From Adineta vaga (Eukaryota; Rotifera): a DNA stretch of 64,000 bases. This document shows, one piece after another, positions 33,875-43,533 of this stretch. The DNA is taken from positions 13,888,001 through 13,952,000 of the forward strand of contig CP075493.1 in the NCBI GenBank assembly GCA_021613535.1, given 5' to 3'. The notes below the pieces were generated by a model. The model saw nothing but the letters and a program-made list of their open reading frames with translations. It made no database searches and was not told the DNA's origin. The position numbers and the translations under genes are program-made. Positions within the stretch are counted from its first letter, which is position 1. Each line of letters begins with the position of its first letter.

Positions 33875-34716
33875 ATGACTGACATACGTATTCTTACCTA
33901 CAATATCTTAGCTGATGTCTTTGTTAAAAAACAATACTATCCAAATACTCCATTGAATCTTCTTGACTATCAAAATCGTCGTGAACATACACTACGATTT
34001 ATTGAAAATTCTTCTGCTGACTTCGTTATGCTACAAGAAGCGCAGGATCAAGATCGACTCCTATTTGAAAAATATCTTCCGTCAAAATATACTTGTTCGT
34101 CTCTAGGCAAGTTTATTTTAGAATACACTATAGAAAATATGACGATCTTCATTTTTTAATAATAAAACCATATGAATTTATCTATCTAGCTTCGAAATCT
34201 GAACCAATTGATGTACGTAGTGCTGGTGCTATGTCACTCGCCTCAAAAACCTGGACAACGAAGTATGATATTGTACCAGTTTCATTTAATAATGGTAAAA
34301 AATGTCAAGTTATCAATTGTGAAACGCATGATGGAAAACAGTTTTCGATCGTGAACGTACACTTAGACTTTCGTATAAAAGAAAAACAATTTGCTGAACT
34401 GGAAGAACTCGTATTCAGACGATTTCCAGGGCCGTTTATTATTGTTGGTGATATGAATGCTACAAGGCATGAGATGGAAAAAATAATCACGAAACATACA
34501 TCGATAAAATTTCTAAATGCAATTAATGGAGATCCGAATACATATTTTAGTGAAGACGGAAAAGGAACAAGACAGTGCGATCATGTATGGGTTCAGGAAG
34601 GACACTTTCAGGTGAAAAATATCAATGTATCGAACAAGATAATCGATTTGGAAGAATGTTTAAAACAATTTGGTTCGGATCATGTCCCAGTTGAAGCTTT
34701 AATCAGTATTGTTTGA
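33875..34716 (+). CDS. Endonuclease/exonuclease/phosphatase family (CCR4/PDE12-like)
   Basis: Exons 33875-34106 and 34190-34716 join in phase (252 residues) across an intron that starts GC (CTAG/GCAAGT) and ends AG. EEP motifs are present in order: ILTYNILADVF, LQEAQ (metal Glu), FIIVGDMNA (catalytic Asp/Asn), CDHVWV and GSDHVPV (general-base Asp-His). The opening 'YNILAD' and 'YC-like' spacing recall CCR4, nocturnin and PDE12 nucleases that act on RNA tails or 2-5A. The domain is shorter than most (about 250 residues) and has no N-terminal extension or signal peptide. Substrate unknown; a metal-dependent phosphodiesterase is the safe call. Confidence 0.8.
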
Positions 34717-34792
34717 GATTTATCTCACTGTTTATTGCTTCTGCAAGTTATCTTTGTCAGAACTGGAAAAAAAATCTTAAATGTAGAATGAA

Positions 34793-37324
34793 TTATTGAA
34801 CAGAATATTTGATCAGAGCATCATAATTGTTGCCTTGATCATATTTAGCATAAACAATAACATTGTTTAAGCCGATTTTCATTTTTGTTTGAAAAATAGA
34901 ATCTATGTAACCTTCTGTATCAATCCATTTCGTATCGATCTGAAGTTTCACTTCTGTTGCTCCCGGAATCACATAGTGAAAAAGTATGATAGCATTACTC
35001 TCAAGTATTCCATTCAATGGTTCATAAATTCGACACTGATTAGTTACGAATTTGCCATATGTGAATGGAAACTTAATTGGATTTTGAAGGTTTGTCACAT
35101 TCAAATCTAATTGAGCAACAATATTAAACTTTTTTTCGACGTCTAATCGATGTCGAGCAAAAATAGACAATTGATGTTGACCAGTTTGTTGAGGTGCAAA
35201 TAAAAGTTGCCATTGCTTTTTCTCATGATCAAATTGTGTTAAAGTTTGATTTTCTTCCTCGACATTATCGTATCCGATCTTGCACATGAGTTCGATATCT
35301 TCAGGTGTATCGATTCGAACCTCAGCAAATGATGCATTATCAGACAAAAAAGCTGTTGAGCAATTATATGGTACATCGATTTTCAATTCTAAATCATGAA
35401 ATAGCTGCCATGTTTTTGGATAGGAAAGTGATGGTTTTGAAATATTTCTCGCTATGATTTTAAATGCTACAGCAGAAGTATAGAGATCATGATCTGATTT
35501 TCGTTTAGCCATAATATCAGCTTTGAATATTCCATTATCATTTGGTGCAAATCGACATTGCCAATAGTGATGTCTATGATCATAATAGACTTGATGTCCT
35601 CCATCAACTACACCTTTCTCATTATTTGTTAGTCTACCAAGTAGTTCAACATCATCCGGTGCTTGTATGAGAATTTGTGCAAATGCATCTTCTTTATCCA
35701 ATCGAATGATGTGAGTGTTAATTGGCGAGAGTACTTGCAAATGAAGATCATGAAATAATTGCCATGTTTCCGGATAAGATACTGGTGGTGTTGGAATATA
35801 TTTTGCCTTGATCGTGATCGCTAGAGCAGAAGTATATAATCCTTTATCAGATTTTCGTTTTGCCATGATAACTGCTTCGCACGTTCCATCACAATTTGGT
35901 GCAAAACAACAAATCCAATAACGCTTCCTATGATCATAATAGACTTGATATCCTCCTTCGATTTCGTTTTTTTTCTCATCTACTAGTCTTCCAAGTAGTT
36001 CAACATCGTCTGGTGACTCTATGACGATTTGTGCGTAGCTATCTCCTTTTTCCAGACGAATAATATGAGAACTTACTGGAGATATAACTTTTAACTGCAA
36101 ATCAAAAAATATTTTCCATGTTTGTGGATAACTAATTGGATTTCTTGGCATTTCTTCAATGTTCAAATTTAAATTAATGACAGAACTATATAGATCTGTT
36201 TCTTGGACGACATATTTTGCGTAAATAGTAATCTTATGTTTACCAATTGAATTTGGAGCAAAAAAACAGCAATATAAGTTTTTCTTTTCATCAAATATTA
36301 CTTGGTGACCACCTTCGACTTTCTCATCATGGAGTTTCAAATCAGCAATTAGATTAACATTTTCAGGTGCTTCTACAATTACCAATGCATAAGCTTTGTT
36401 AGGAAGAAGTTGTACATACGAGCGATTGCATGGATAGATTAATTCTAAATTGAACTCAAAGTACGCTGGATGCAAATTAGGCATCTGTAAAAATTGCTTC
36501 ATTGAAATAGGATCTTTTAATAGTTGCCATCGCGTATATTCAGGTAAATGATGATAAATCATTTGTTGTGGATGAGGAAGAAAATAATATGAATTGAATT
36601 CTCGTTTGAAACCTTTCTGGTCATTCATAAACCCAGCACCCCAAGTTGAGTCGGTGAGATACCAATGTTGATTAATTTGAACGGTGTTCCAAACATGATC
36701 CACCTCACTTGGTGCATCGGTACGTACATCGAAACCATAACCTTTCGAATATCCACGGATAATTTTACAAGGAATTTTTAAATGATCACAGAGATATTTA
36801 TAAAGATGAACATATCCATCACATGTACCTTTTTTTGTAAGAAAAACATTTTCAGCTGATTGATTCGTATAATCCTTGGAAAAGTATGCAATTGTATCAT
36901 ATTCAATATTGAATGCAATTGAATAGAATACGATCCAATGACAATCGATTAATGATTTATTCTTAGAAAGAGTTTTAATTGCATCAGCTAATTGTTGAAG
37001 AGATTGGAAATGCCAAGATTCAATGATTGAACGATAAGATTGATTATCAATGGCTTTTTGGCGTTGTTGAGTGAAGAGTTGATCATATGCTTGAGGATCA
37101 GCATCAGCGATATTAACAAAATGATCTGTTACTTCTGCTTGTTGAATAGTTTGATTGAGATAATCAATGGTTTCAGCTACGTCTTCACCATTTGGAAGAA
37201 AACATTCTATAGGTTCGTTAATTTTAAATGGTTGCTTCTGGAATTTGCCGACCACTACGGATTGGTCATATTTCTTCGCCGTAGATTCAGTATCAGATGC
37301 TGCTCGGACACACGTGCAACCCAT
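34793..37324 (-). CDS. Kyphoscoliosis-peptidase-like transglutaminase with Ig-like KY repeats
   Basis: Intronless, 843 residues. It starts MGCTCVR, a site for N-myristoylation (Gly2) with possible palmitoylation (Cys3, Cys5), so the protein is probably tethered to the inner membrane face. Residues about 100-235 are a transglutaminase-like domain with the triad C168 (KKGTCDGY), H210 (EVDHVWNTV) and D225 (YLTDSTWG). From about 290 to the end come five repeated beta-sandwich units, each closing with the phrase SYPxTWxxFxDL. In animals KY and Hillarin proteins organise cytoskeletal attachment. The triad is complete, so protease or acyl-transfer activity is possible. The 3' end converges with the EEP gene 77 bp away. 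Confidence 0.9.
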   Translation of the reverse strand: MGCTCVRAASDTESTAKKYDQSVVVGKFQKQPFKINEPIECFLPNGEDVAETIDYLNQTIQQAEVTDHFVNIADADPQAYDQLFTQQRQKAIDNQSYRSIIESWHFQSLQQLADAIKTLSKNKSLIDCHWIVFYSIAFNIEYDTIAYFSKDYTNQSAENVFLTKKGTCDGYVHLYKYLCDHLKIPCKIIRGYSKGYGFDVRTDAPSEVDHVWNTVQINQHWYLTDSTWGAGFMNDQKGFKREFNSYYFLPHPQQMIYHHLPEYTRWQLLKDPISMKQFLQMPNLHPAYFEFNLELIYPCNRSYVQLLPNKAYALVIVEAPENVNLIADLKLHDEKVEGGHQVIFDEKKNLYCCFFAPNSIGKHKITIYAKYVVQETDLYSSVINLNLNIEEMPRNPISYPQTWKIFFDLQLKVISPVSSHIIRLEKGDSYAQIVIESPDDVELLGRLVDEKKNEIEGGYQVYYDHRKRYWICCFAPNCDGTCEAVIMAKRKSDKGLYTSALAITIKAKYIPTPPVSYPETWQLFHDLHLQVLSPINTHIIRLDKEDAFAQILIQAPDDVELLGRLTNNEKGVVDGGHQVYYDHRHHYWQCRFAPNDNGIFKADIMAKRKSDHDLYTSAVAFKIIARNISKPSLSYPKTWQLFHDLELKIDVPYNCSTAFLSDNASFAEVRIDTPEDIELMCKIGYDNVEEENQTLTQFDHEKKQWQLLFAPQQTGQHQLSIFARHRLDVEKKFNIVAQLDLNVTNLQNPIKFPFTYGKFVTNQCRIYEPLNGILESNAIILFHYVIPGATEVKLQIDTKWIDTEGYIDSIFQTKMKIGLNNVIVYAKYDQGNNYDALIKYSVQ

Positions 37325-38284
37325 CTGGTGTTGATTTTACTTTGATAAAGTGTTATGATCACTAGTTTTGTTAATATAGTCACTGAGTACAAATATATAG
37401 TAAAATGAAACGTGGACCATTTTCGTTTTTATCGTTCTTCGTTTTCTCTCTCTCATTATACGCATTAGTGCTCACACGTGCTCGTCATATATAAATTATC
37501 CTTCATTCTTTTCAAGATCACTGATGATGACACTTATTATTGATCAACAACTATTGTGTTGAAGTCAATAACGCAGCATATTCTTTACAGTATCATCTTA
37601 ATGTAACAAGAATATGACGAATGCCGTGGTGTAATTAATTAAAAAAGCTTTCTCTCAGGCTACTTCTTTTTTTTTTTAGATGGCGCTTATAAGACCAGTT
37701 TTTTTTGAAGATTTGAATGCTAATGAATTAATCATTTCGTTTACTTTTCAGAATTTCGCGCAATTAAAATTGTGTCAGATTAAACTATCACGATATTTTC
37801 TTCAAGTTCTCGGACAAAAAAAGGGAAAGATCATGTACTCAGAACATCGTCGTATAATTAAGGATCAAGTTAAATTTAATATATATCATAAGACAGATTA
37901 AATATAGAAGAATGTTCAAAGGTGTTTGCTAGTTGTTCGATACGGACATTCATTATTTTTCTGTTTTTCTATTGTAATATAGAATAATTTTAATAAAAAT
38001 TCTATTAAGACAGATATGAGAAAAGAAAACAACTTCATGCACTCTGAATATATTGATGAAAACTAAACGAACTGTTCTACTTGTCTATCTTGATTGAGAA
38101 AATCTAATTACATTTTAATTACAGAGCCTGAAGAAAATCTGGAGGCCTGATCCGTTTCTAATGAGATTCATTTGTCTGTCAACAGAACGTGCCATGGTTT
38201 TGATTAATATAAAAAGCTACCTGGAAATGATAAGTAAAAGGCAGTTATCAAATTCACTTCATAAACTAACGTCAACGTGCAAGA
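37325..38284. other. Divergent interval, no firm gene
   Basis: Sits between two genes read outward. A 73-codon frame at 37680-37901 follows a strong polypyrimidine/AG stretch but matches nothing that I recognise, and I leave it uncalled. Confidence 0.35.
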
Positions 38285-39316
38285 ATGAATTCGTCCGACA
38301 ACTACTATATAACTCAAATCTCTAATATCAAAGTTAATCTTTACAAATATGTTGTTCCATTGTTTTACATTTTTGGTAATTTTGGAAATTTGTTAAGTAT
38401 TGGAATGTTCTTGAAAAAATCTTGGCGAAAAAATGTTTGTGTCTTTTATTTTCTTATTTATATTCTTTGTAATATATGTTATCTTAATTCAACAACACTC
38501 GCATCGATATTTAATTCTGGTTATCAGAGTACAATTCAAAAAACGAATGTTGTTCTATGTAAAATCTATATTTATGCTGCATTTCTTTTCGCAACTTTAT
38601 CACCAACTATTCTTATTCTTGCATCAATTGATCGTTTATTAATTTCTTCTCAAAATATTCATACACGATTGTATAGTTCCAAGCGTTTAGCTTATTTTTC
38701 AATTAGTATAAGTACGATTTTCTGGATTATATTTAATTCTCATATTCTTATTAAAGTTAACATTCAGCAATTTACTCCGACACTTTCAGTTTGTTATTAT
38801 GAAAGGACAAAATTCTATCTTGATTTTGTTTTTTTCTCGTTAATGTCCATTCATATTCTTTTTGGTTTGATGATGTTCATTTTATGCTTAGTTTCTTTTA
38901 AACATGTTCGTCAAATTCAAAATCTTCCTCGTCCACAACAACGAAATCAAATTCGAACAATGAAAAAGAAAGATTTTCAATTACTTCGTTGTCTATTCGT
39001 TCAAAATGTTGTCTTCATTACTTTCGCTCTGTTGATTAATGTTTACTATATGTACGAAACAGTGGTCAGAGACAGAACACAAACATTATTGCAACAAACA
39101 ATCAATCAATTTGTAGACAATGTTTTATCAATCCTCTATAATACTCCGTATTGTAGTAATTTTTACATATGTATATTCGTATCAAAAGCTTTTCGACATG
39201 AAGTTAAACGATTGGCTTTCAAAATATGTAGAATCAAACAAGTGTCATTACGAGAAGAAGAAAACAACAACGGTGAATTTAATATGGCTGTTGTCACTTC
39301 TGCAGGCATATCTTAA
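38285..39316 (+). CDS. Rhodopsin-like GPCR
   Basis: Intronless, 343 residues with seven hydrophobic segments. TM1 has GNFGNLLSIGMF, TM3 ends in ILASIDRLL (DRY-like), and TM7 leads into the helix-8 stretch NFYICIFVSKAFRHEVKRL. There is an N-glycosylation site at the start (MNSSDN) and a basic third loop. The general layout is that of a peptide receptor; the ligand is unknown. Unlike the receptors at 16346, 52291 and 58199 there is no intron, and the sequence is clearly more distant. Confidence 0.85.
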   Translation: MNSSDNYYITQISNIKVNLYKYVVPLFYIFGNFGNLLSIGMFLKKSWRKNVCVFYFLIYILCNICYLNSTTLASIFNSGYQSTIQKTNVVLCKIYIYAAFLFATLSPTILILASIDRLLISSQNIHTRLYSSKRLAYFSISISTIFWIIFNSHILIKVNIQQFTPTLSVCYYERTKFYLDFVFFSLMSIHILFGLMMFILCLVSFKHVRQIQNLPRPQQRNQIRTMKKKDFQLLRCLFVQNVVFITFALLINVYYMYETVVRDRTQTLLQQTINQFVDNVLSILYNTPYCSNFYICIFVSKAFRHEVKRLAFKICRIKQVSLREEENNNGEFNMAVVTSAGIS

Positions 39317-39713
39317 TGGTTTTTACAAACATAAAATTAAATTTAAAAAAAAATGTTATTTCGTGCGACATCTTTTTTATCTATTTATTTCATTCGACTG
39401 TCTGTGTTCCTATCTGATCGTTGTACAATAACTATACCCTACTTCTATACTTTACATATGCTAAACTATCTGTTTCTGATGAAAGAAAAGAAATTATAAT
39501 TTGAATTGATTGATATGACTCAATAGGCACATCATACAATTGATGAAATCGCATATTCTACGTCATTTTAATATAGATACATAAGGAAATGAAAGAGAGA
39601 AAAAACGTATTGAATATTGTAGATTTATATTATGTGTTTAGAAACTTCAGATGACATCAAACGACACATGTTTGAATATTGAAATAGAAGATTTTATTTA
39701 AATTGGAAATGGA
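39317..39713. other. Short intergenic, no gene seen
   Basis: AT-rich; an open frame across 39120-39431 is a shadow of the GPCR end. Confidence 0.4.
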
Positions 39714-40483
39714 ATGAATGTTGATGAGATTCTACCAGTATGGACAAAGTATGTTTATAGGATGTTGATTTTCTTTTTCAGCTATGAACTCAATTCTTAT
39801 TTAGAGAACAAGAAAATATGGTTCCATCAATAATTACTGACAGTGATCAAATCGAACAACCAATTAAATATATCGCCGGTTTAGATATAAGTTTTGTTAA
39901 AACAAATGATAAAGCTGTGGCATCTATGGTTATTTTTGATTATAATACATTAAATATTGTAGCTAAAATAAGTATCTATTGTATTATAAAAATTCCTTAT
40001 ATACCTGGCTATTTGGCATTTCGTGAAGCTCCTATCTTTATGAAATTACTTGATGTTCAACGACAACATTGTCCACATTTAACACCACAAGTTATTCTGG
40101 TAGATGGAAATGGTGTTTGGCATCCACGTCGTGCTGGTAGTGCTTCTCATTTTGGCGTTTTAAGTGATATTCCATGTATTGGTATATCAAAAAATGTTCT
40201 CTATGTTGACAGTATCACAAGACCGAAAATTCAAGAATTATTAACTGAAAAGGCACCGGAAAAAGATCAATATATTGAAGTTACGGATGATAGTGGTTAT
40301 GTACTCGGTTTAGCTTATAATGTAACTGGTTCAATAAAACATGCTATCTATATTAGTATTGGACACAAAGTAACATTGGCAACAGCTTTAAATATATTTC
40401 AATCAGTAACTAAATATCGTATTTGTGAACCAATACGACAAGCTGATTTACTTAGTCGAAAAATGGTTACGAAAATTTCATAA
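39714..40483 (+). CDS. ENDOV: Endonuclease V
   Basis: Exons 39714-39748 and 39805-40483 join in phase (56-nt intron, GT-AG) to 237 residues, starting MNVDEILPVWTKEQENM. That is the usual WxxEQ opening of the family and places the start upstream of the longer internal frame. Conserved blocks follow: YIAGLDISF (metal Asp), IPYIPGYLAFRE (the wedge motif and catalytic Glu), VDGNGVWHPRRAGSASHFGV (second metal Asp) and SIGHKV. In animals ENDOV cleaves inosine-containing RNA; in bacteria it nicks deaminated DNA. Length and motifs are typical and nothing is missing. An extra stop-bearing acceptor at 39781 was discarded on phase. Confidence 0.93.
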
Positions 40484-41044
40484 AGAAAAGTTTTTTTTAA
40501 CTACGTACTAATACTTGTTTATAATAAAGAATTTAGTTTGATACGTTTATTAAATAATTTGATAAATACGTTCATAGGAATTTTTTTAAGTAGAAAACTT
40601 AAAAAAGACGAGTATCAAGTTGATTGGTGATTGTGGTCCAGAACGATCGAAAGTAATGCTAATTCTGTCTCATAACTGCATAGTTGTGTTTTTGTCACTA
40701 GGCACGGTTCGCGTCTTTTACTTCATATCAATATCGTATTTACATTGTGTAAACTTCCAGGATGTGCAATTTTTCTCTTTCCTTATTCACATTGTGAAAG
40801 AGCAAAGGAAAAAGATGATGTACCATGTATTTGTTTGAATTCCTATGAAAAGAAGCTATAAATATAATGTTTATTTTAAAATATCATAAGAACTCGATAA
40901 TGCTACATATTCTCTCAGTAATATGTTTTTTGTAATATTAACAACGTTTCTTAGAAGATGAGGGATAGGAATCGAATCCTCATTAAATATAGGGAATGAT
41001 ACGGCTACAAAAAACGATGTGACTAGATAGCGTCGTTGATGAAG
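40484..41044. other. Intergenic before tRNA
   Basis: No gene recognised; short open frames here lack any domain. Confidence 0.4.
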
Positions 41045-41125
41045 TTTCGAGGTGGGATTTGAACCCACGCATCCTTTAGGATAAAGTTTTCAAGACTTTT
41101 GACTTAACCACTTGTCTACACGAAG
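41045..41125 (-). tRNA. tRNA-Ser (anticodon TGA)
   Basis: On the minus strand the D-arm (GAC AAGTGGTTAA GTC), anticodon arm (AAAGT CTTGAAA ACTTT, anticodon TGA), long variable hairpin (ATCC TAAA GGAT) and T-arm (GTGGG TTCAAAT CCCAC) are all perfect. The long variable arm is the class II hallmark of tRNA-Ser. The acceptor stem pairs at only five of seven positions, with an imperfect first pair, so it may be a slightly degenerate copy. Confidence 0.75.
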
Positions 41126-41822
41126 GAATCAACATACAAAGCTAATCACATGATTCACTGTACACAGTTGTGACTATATAACAAGTGAATGTATTGAAAG
41201 TTGTGCAATTACAAAACTTAGTTATATTGCAATAGAAAATCAAGTTTTAATATAAAATACGTGTATTCATATATGTTTTGAATTCACCTCTATATAGGTA
41301 AAGGTTTTGTAAGAATCTCTGGAGGTTGCAGTTCTTCGTTTGGTTTCAGATAAAACTTGTCTTTATTTATTTATTTATTTATTTTATTGTATTCCAACTA
41401 TTACACTTAGAATTTCTTCGAGGAAAAAGAAGAGTTAAAAATTGAAGCTATATCAATACAAGTCATAGGCACTTTCTTTGTGTACTCTTATAAGTTAGAA
41501 AGGAGTAAGACGGTGATGTTGGATAAGAGACAAAGAGGCGAGAGTGGGAAAGAACGAAATAGATCATGCTGTATTATTTTCGTTTTTTTTTCTTTTCTCT
41601 TTTTACGATTCAGCACAACAACAACCATTTCACTGTGTGTGTGTGTGTGTGTGCATAACTCGTATTAAATGAGTCTATGCGTGTGTGATAAGAGTCGATT
41701 CTCTGGCTTCTTGCTCTCTCCTGTTAGATTTTTCTACTTATTTTTCATAAATATTCGAGGAATCTATATTCTTCTACTATTTCACTTCCTCGATAACTAA
41801 TATTGCTTATAATCTTTAGAAA
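41126..41822. other. Intergenic with two microsatellites
   Basis: A TTTA repeat (about 41362-41388) and a TG repeat (about 41633-41653) are present. No gene is seen; the GST promoter should be here. Confidence 0.6.
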
Positions 41823-42470
41823 ATGCTAATTGTTCATCATCTCGGTATTTCACAATCGGAACGAATTGTTTGGCTATGTGAAGAACTTGAAATACCCTAC
41901 GAACTTGTTCGTTATGATCGTGATCTTGAAACACGTCTTGCTCCAGAAGAATACAAAGCACTTCATCCGTTTGGAACAGCTCCTGTTGTCGTTGATGGAG
42001 ATGTATTATTAGCTGAATCAGGTGCTATTGTTGATTATATTATTACTAAGTATGGTAATAACCGTTTTACATTGAAAGTCGATCATTCAAAGTTTGCTGA
42101 CTATCTATTTTGGTATCATTTTGCAAATGGTTCAATGATGCCAGCTATGACTATTGATTTAGTTGTTCATTTGGTAGTTAAAGAAACAAAAACTGAAAAT
42201 CCTATAGTTAATACATTACGACAACGTGCTGTTCGATCAATGAATTTAGTAGAAAAACATTTGAGCACAAATGATTATTTTGCTGGGACTGAATTCACTG
42301 CTGCAGATATTATGATGTTTTTTCCGTTGACAACGATGCGCGCTTTTACACCATTTGACTTATCGTCCTATCCGAATATACGTGCTTATTTAAAACGGGT
42401 TGGCGCACGGCCTGCTTATCAACGGGCTATGAAAAAGGGAGATCCAGATTTTACACCATTATTGAATTGA
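41823..42470 (+). CDS. Glutathione S-transferase
   Basis: Intronless, 215 residues. The N-terminal thioredoxin-like domain has IVHHLGISQSERIVWLCEE (Ser likely activating glutathione), FGTAPVVVDGD (cis-Pro) and LAESGAIVDYII (the Glu-Ser that binds the gamma-glutamyl group). The C-terminal helical domain has the N-capping motif FTAADIMMFFPL and ends with YLKRVGARPAYQRAM. The wording of these motifs and the lack of introns resemble bacterial and fungal GSTs more than animal sigma or mu classes, so horizontal acquisition is plausible. It conjugates glutathione to electrophiles in the cytosol. Confidence 0.9.
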   Translation: MLIVHHLGISQSERIVWLCEELEIPYELVRYDRDLETRLAPEEYKALHPFGTAPVVVDGDVLLAESGAIVDYIITKYGNNRFTLKVDHSKFADYLFWYHFANGSMMPAMTIDLVVHLVVKETKTENPIVNTLRQRAVRSMNLVEKHLSTNDYFAGTEFTAADIMMFFPLTTMRAFTPFDLSSYPNIRAYLKRVGARPAYQRAMKKGDPDFTPLLN

Positions 42471-42900
42471 TAAGCATCAGGATATTGATCAAAATTATGT
42501 AGACAGGCTTTTTTTTATCTCTTTCTTCAAAAACTTTTTATAGAGTAGAGAATGTAGAATAAAAAAATCATCCACACTCTCACACTAAAATCCGTACGGT
42601 TCCATAAACAACACCCTTATTAAAATAAGAATAATAATCACTTTTATTATGGTAGACATCATATTGAATTCTAAGAAAATTTAATGACAATTGGTAATCA
42701 AGTTATTCTACCTTGAGACAACTATAATAATAACGAAATGTACGACGATCAAAACTACCTAAAATTAAATGATTATATACCACAATAATGTCCTGATGCT
42801 TCATCGTCAAATTCAATATCGAGACAAGTTACGGGGATAATGAAGATCCACCAGCAATATTCAACAACGTAAACACAATAAGAAAAAAACAGCAACGTAT
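42471..42900. other. Intergenic between GST and retroelement relic
   Basis: A CACACTCTCACAC tract (about 42573-42585) opposite GAGTAGAGAATGTAG recalls the hairpin repeats elsewhere. Otherwise nothing is recognised. Part of the element upstream of 42918 may be decayed sequence. Confidence 0.4.
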
Positions 42901-42917
42901 CTGTCTCGATTGACAAA

Positions 42918-43121
42918 ATGGGAAAGCTAATGAATTTATACTGTTCACTAAAAGTACATAAACCTGAAATGCCTTTTTGCCCAATTATCTTTGACTTTAA
43001 ACATCTGACGATGAAATTTTCAAAATCTCTGGACGAATTACTTAGACCTATATTTGATCAAATGGCATCTCATACAACAGTTACCTCAGGTTCAGATTCG
43101 ACTCCAAAATCAATCGAATGA
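42918..43121 (+). mobile_element. Penelope-like element reverse transcriptase fragment
   Basis: A 67-codon frame reads LYCSLKVHKPEMPFCPI and then SKSLDELLRPIFDQ. This matches the Penelope-like (PLE) reverse transcriptase core, usually YGLPKVHKPGxPLRPI...LSKxLxxLLxP, that lies just before the catalytic palm. The palm with its YADD-type aspartates and the GIY-YIG endonuclease are not found nearby, so this is a small dead remnant. PLEs of the Athena group are known from bdelloid chromosomes. Confidence 0.7.
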
Positions 43122-43533
43122 CCAATAACTAATCTGAACCAACAGAACATTATTATGTATCATTGTTATCATTTAGACAATCTCAGTATCGAACAACTTT
43201 TGAGAGTGTGGGTGTAAGCATTGCTTCTTCATTGTTACTCATAATCATGCTCAAAGGATCATTTTTTCTCGATAAAACGACAATCAGTTATATCGCATAA
43301 AGTCCATCTGCTCGTTCTCATCATGATGAATCAAATAATCTTACTACCCACACGAAAAGAAAACGCCTAATATTTATAACGGAGCGCATTTTTTTATGAT
43401 ATACAAAGTGAGTAAATAATGACGATCGGATATTTTTATTCATCAGAAAAAAATTGTTCTTTTTCTATCGTACTTTTTGAAATAAATTATTTCCTTTATC
43501 ATAGAGGAATTCCACTTCTCATCATCAATATCC
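43122..43533. other. 5' flank of lipase copy A
   Basis: From about 43235 onward the sequence resembles the flank of lipase copy B from about 54755 (shared TAAAGTCCATCTGCT and ATCATGA blocks), so the promoter was duplicated with the gene. A GAGAGTGTGGGTGT motif is at 43202-43215. Confidence 0.6.

Noticed and set aside
37680-37901. Frame of 73 codons after a polypyrimidine-AG stretch
   Set aside because: No recognisable motif and no partner exon found.
39781-39804. Alternative acceptor for the endonuclease V second exon at 39780
   Set aside because: It places an in-frame TGA before the conserved part; the acceptor at 39804 keeps the frame and gives the expected WxxEQ start.
40960-41010. Second tRNA-like T-arm (GGATTCGATTCC)
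   Set aside because: No acceptor, D or anticodon arm can be built around it.
41362-41653. TTTA and TG microsatellites as a CRISPR or functional array
   Set aside because: Simple sequence repeats without spacers; no array structure exists anywhere in the window.
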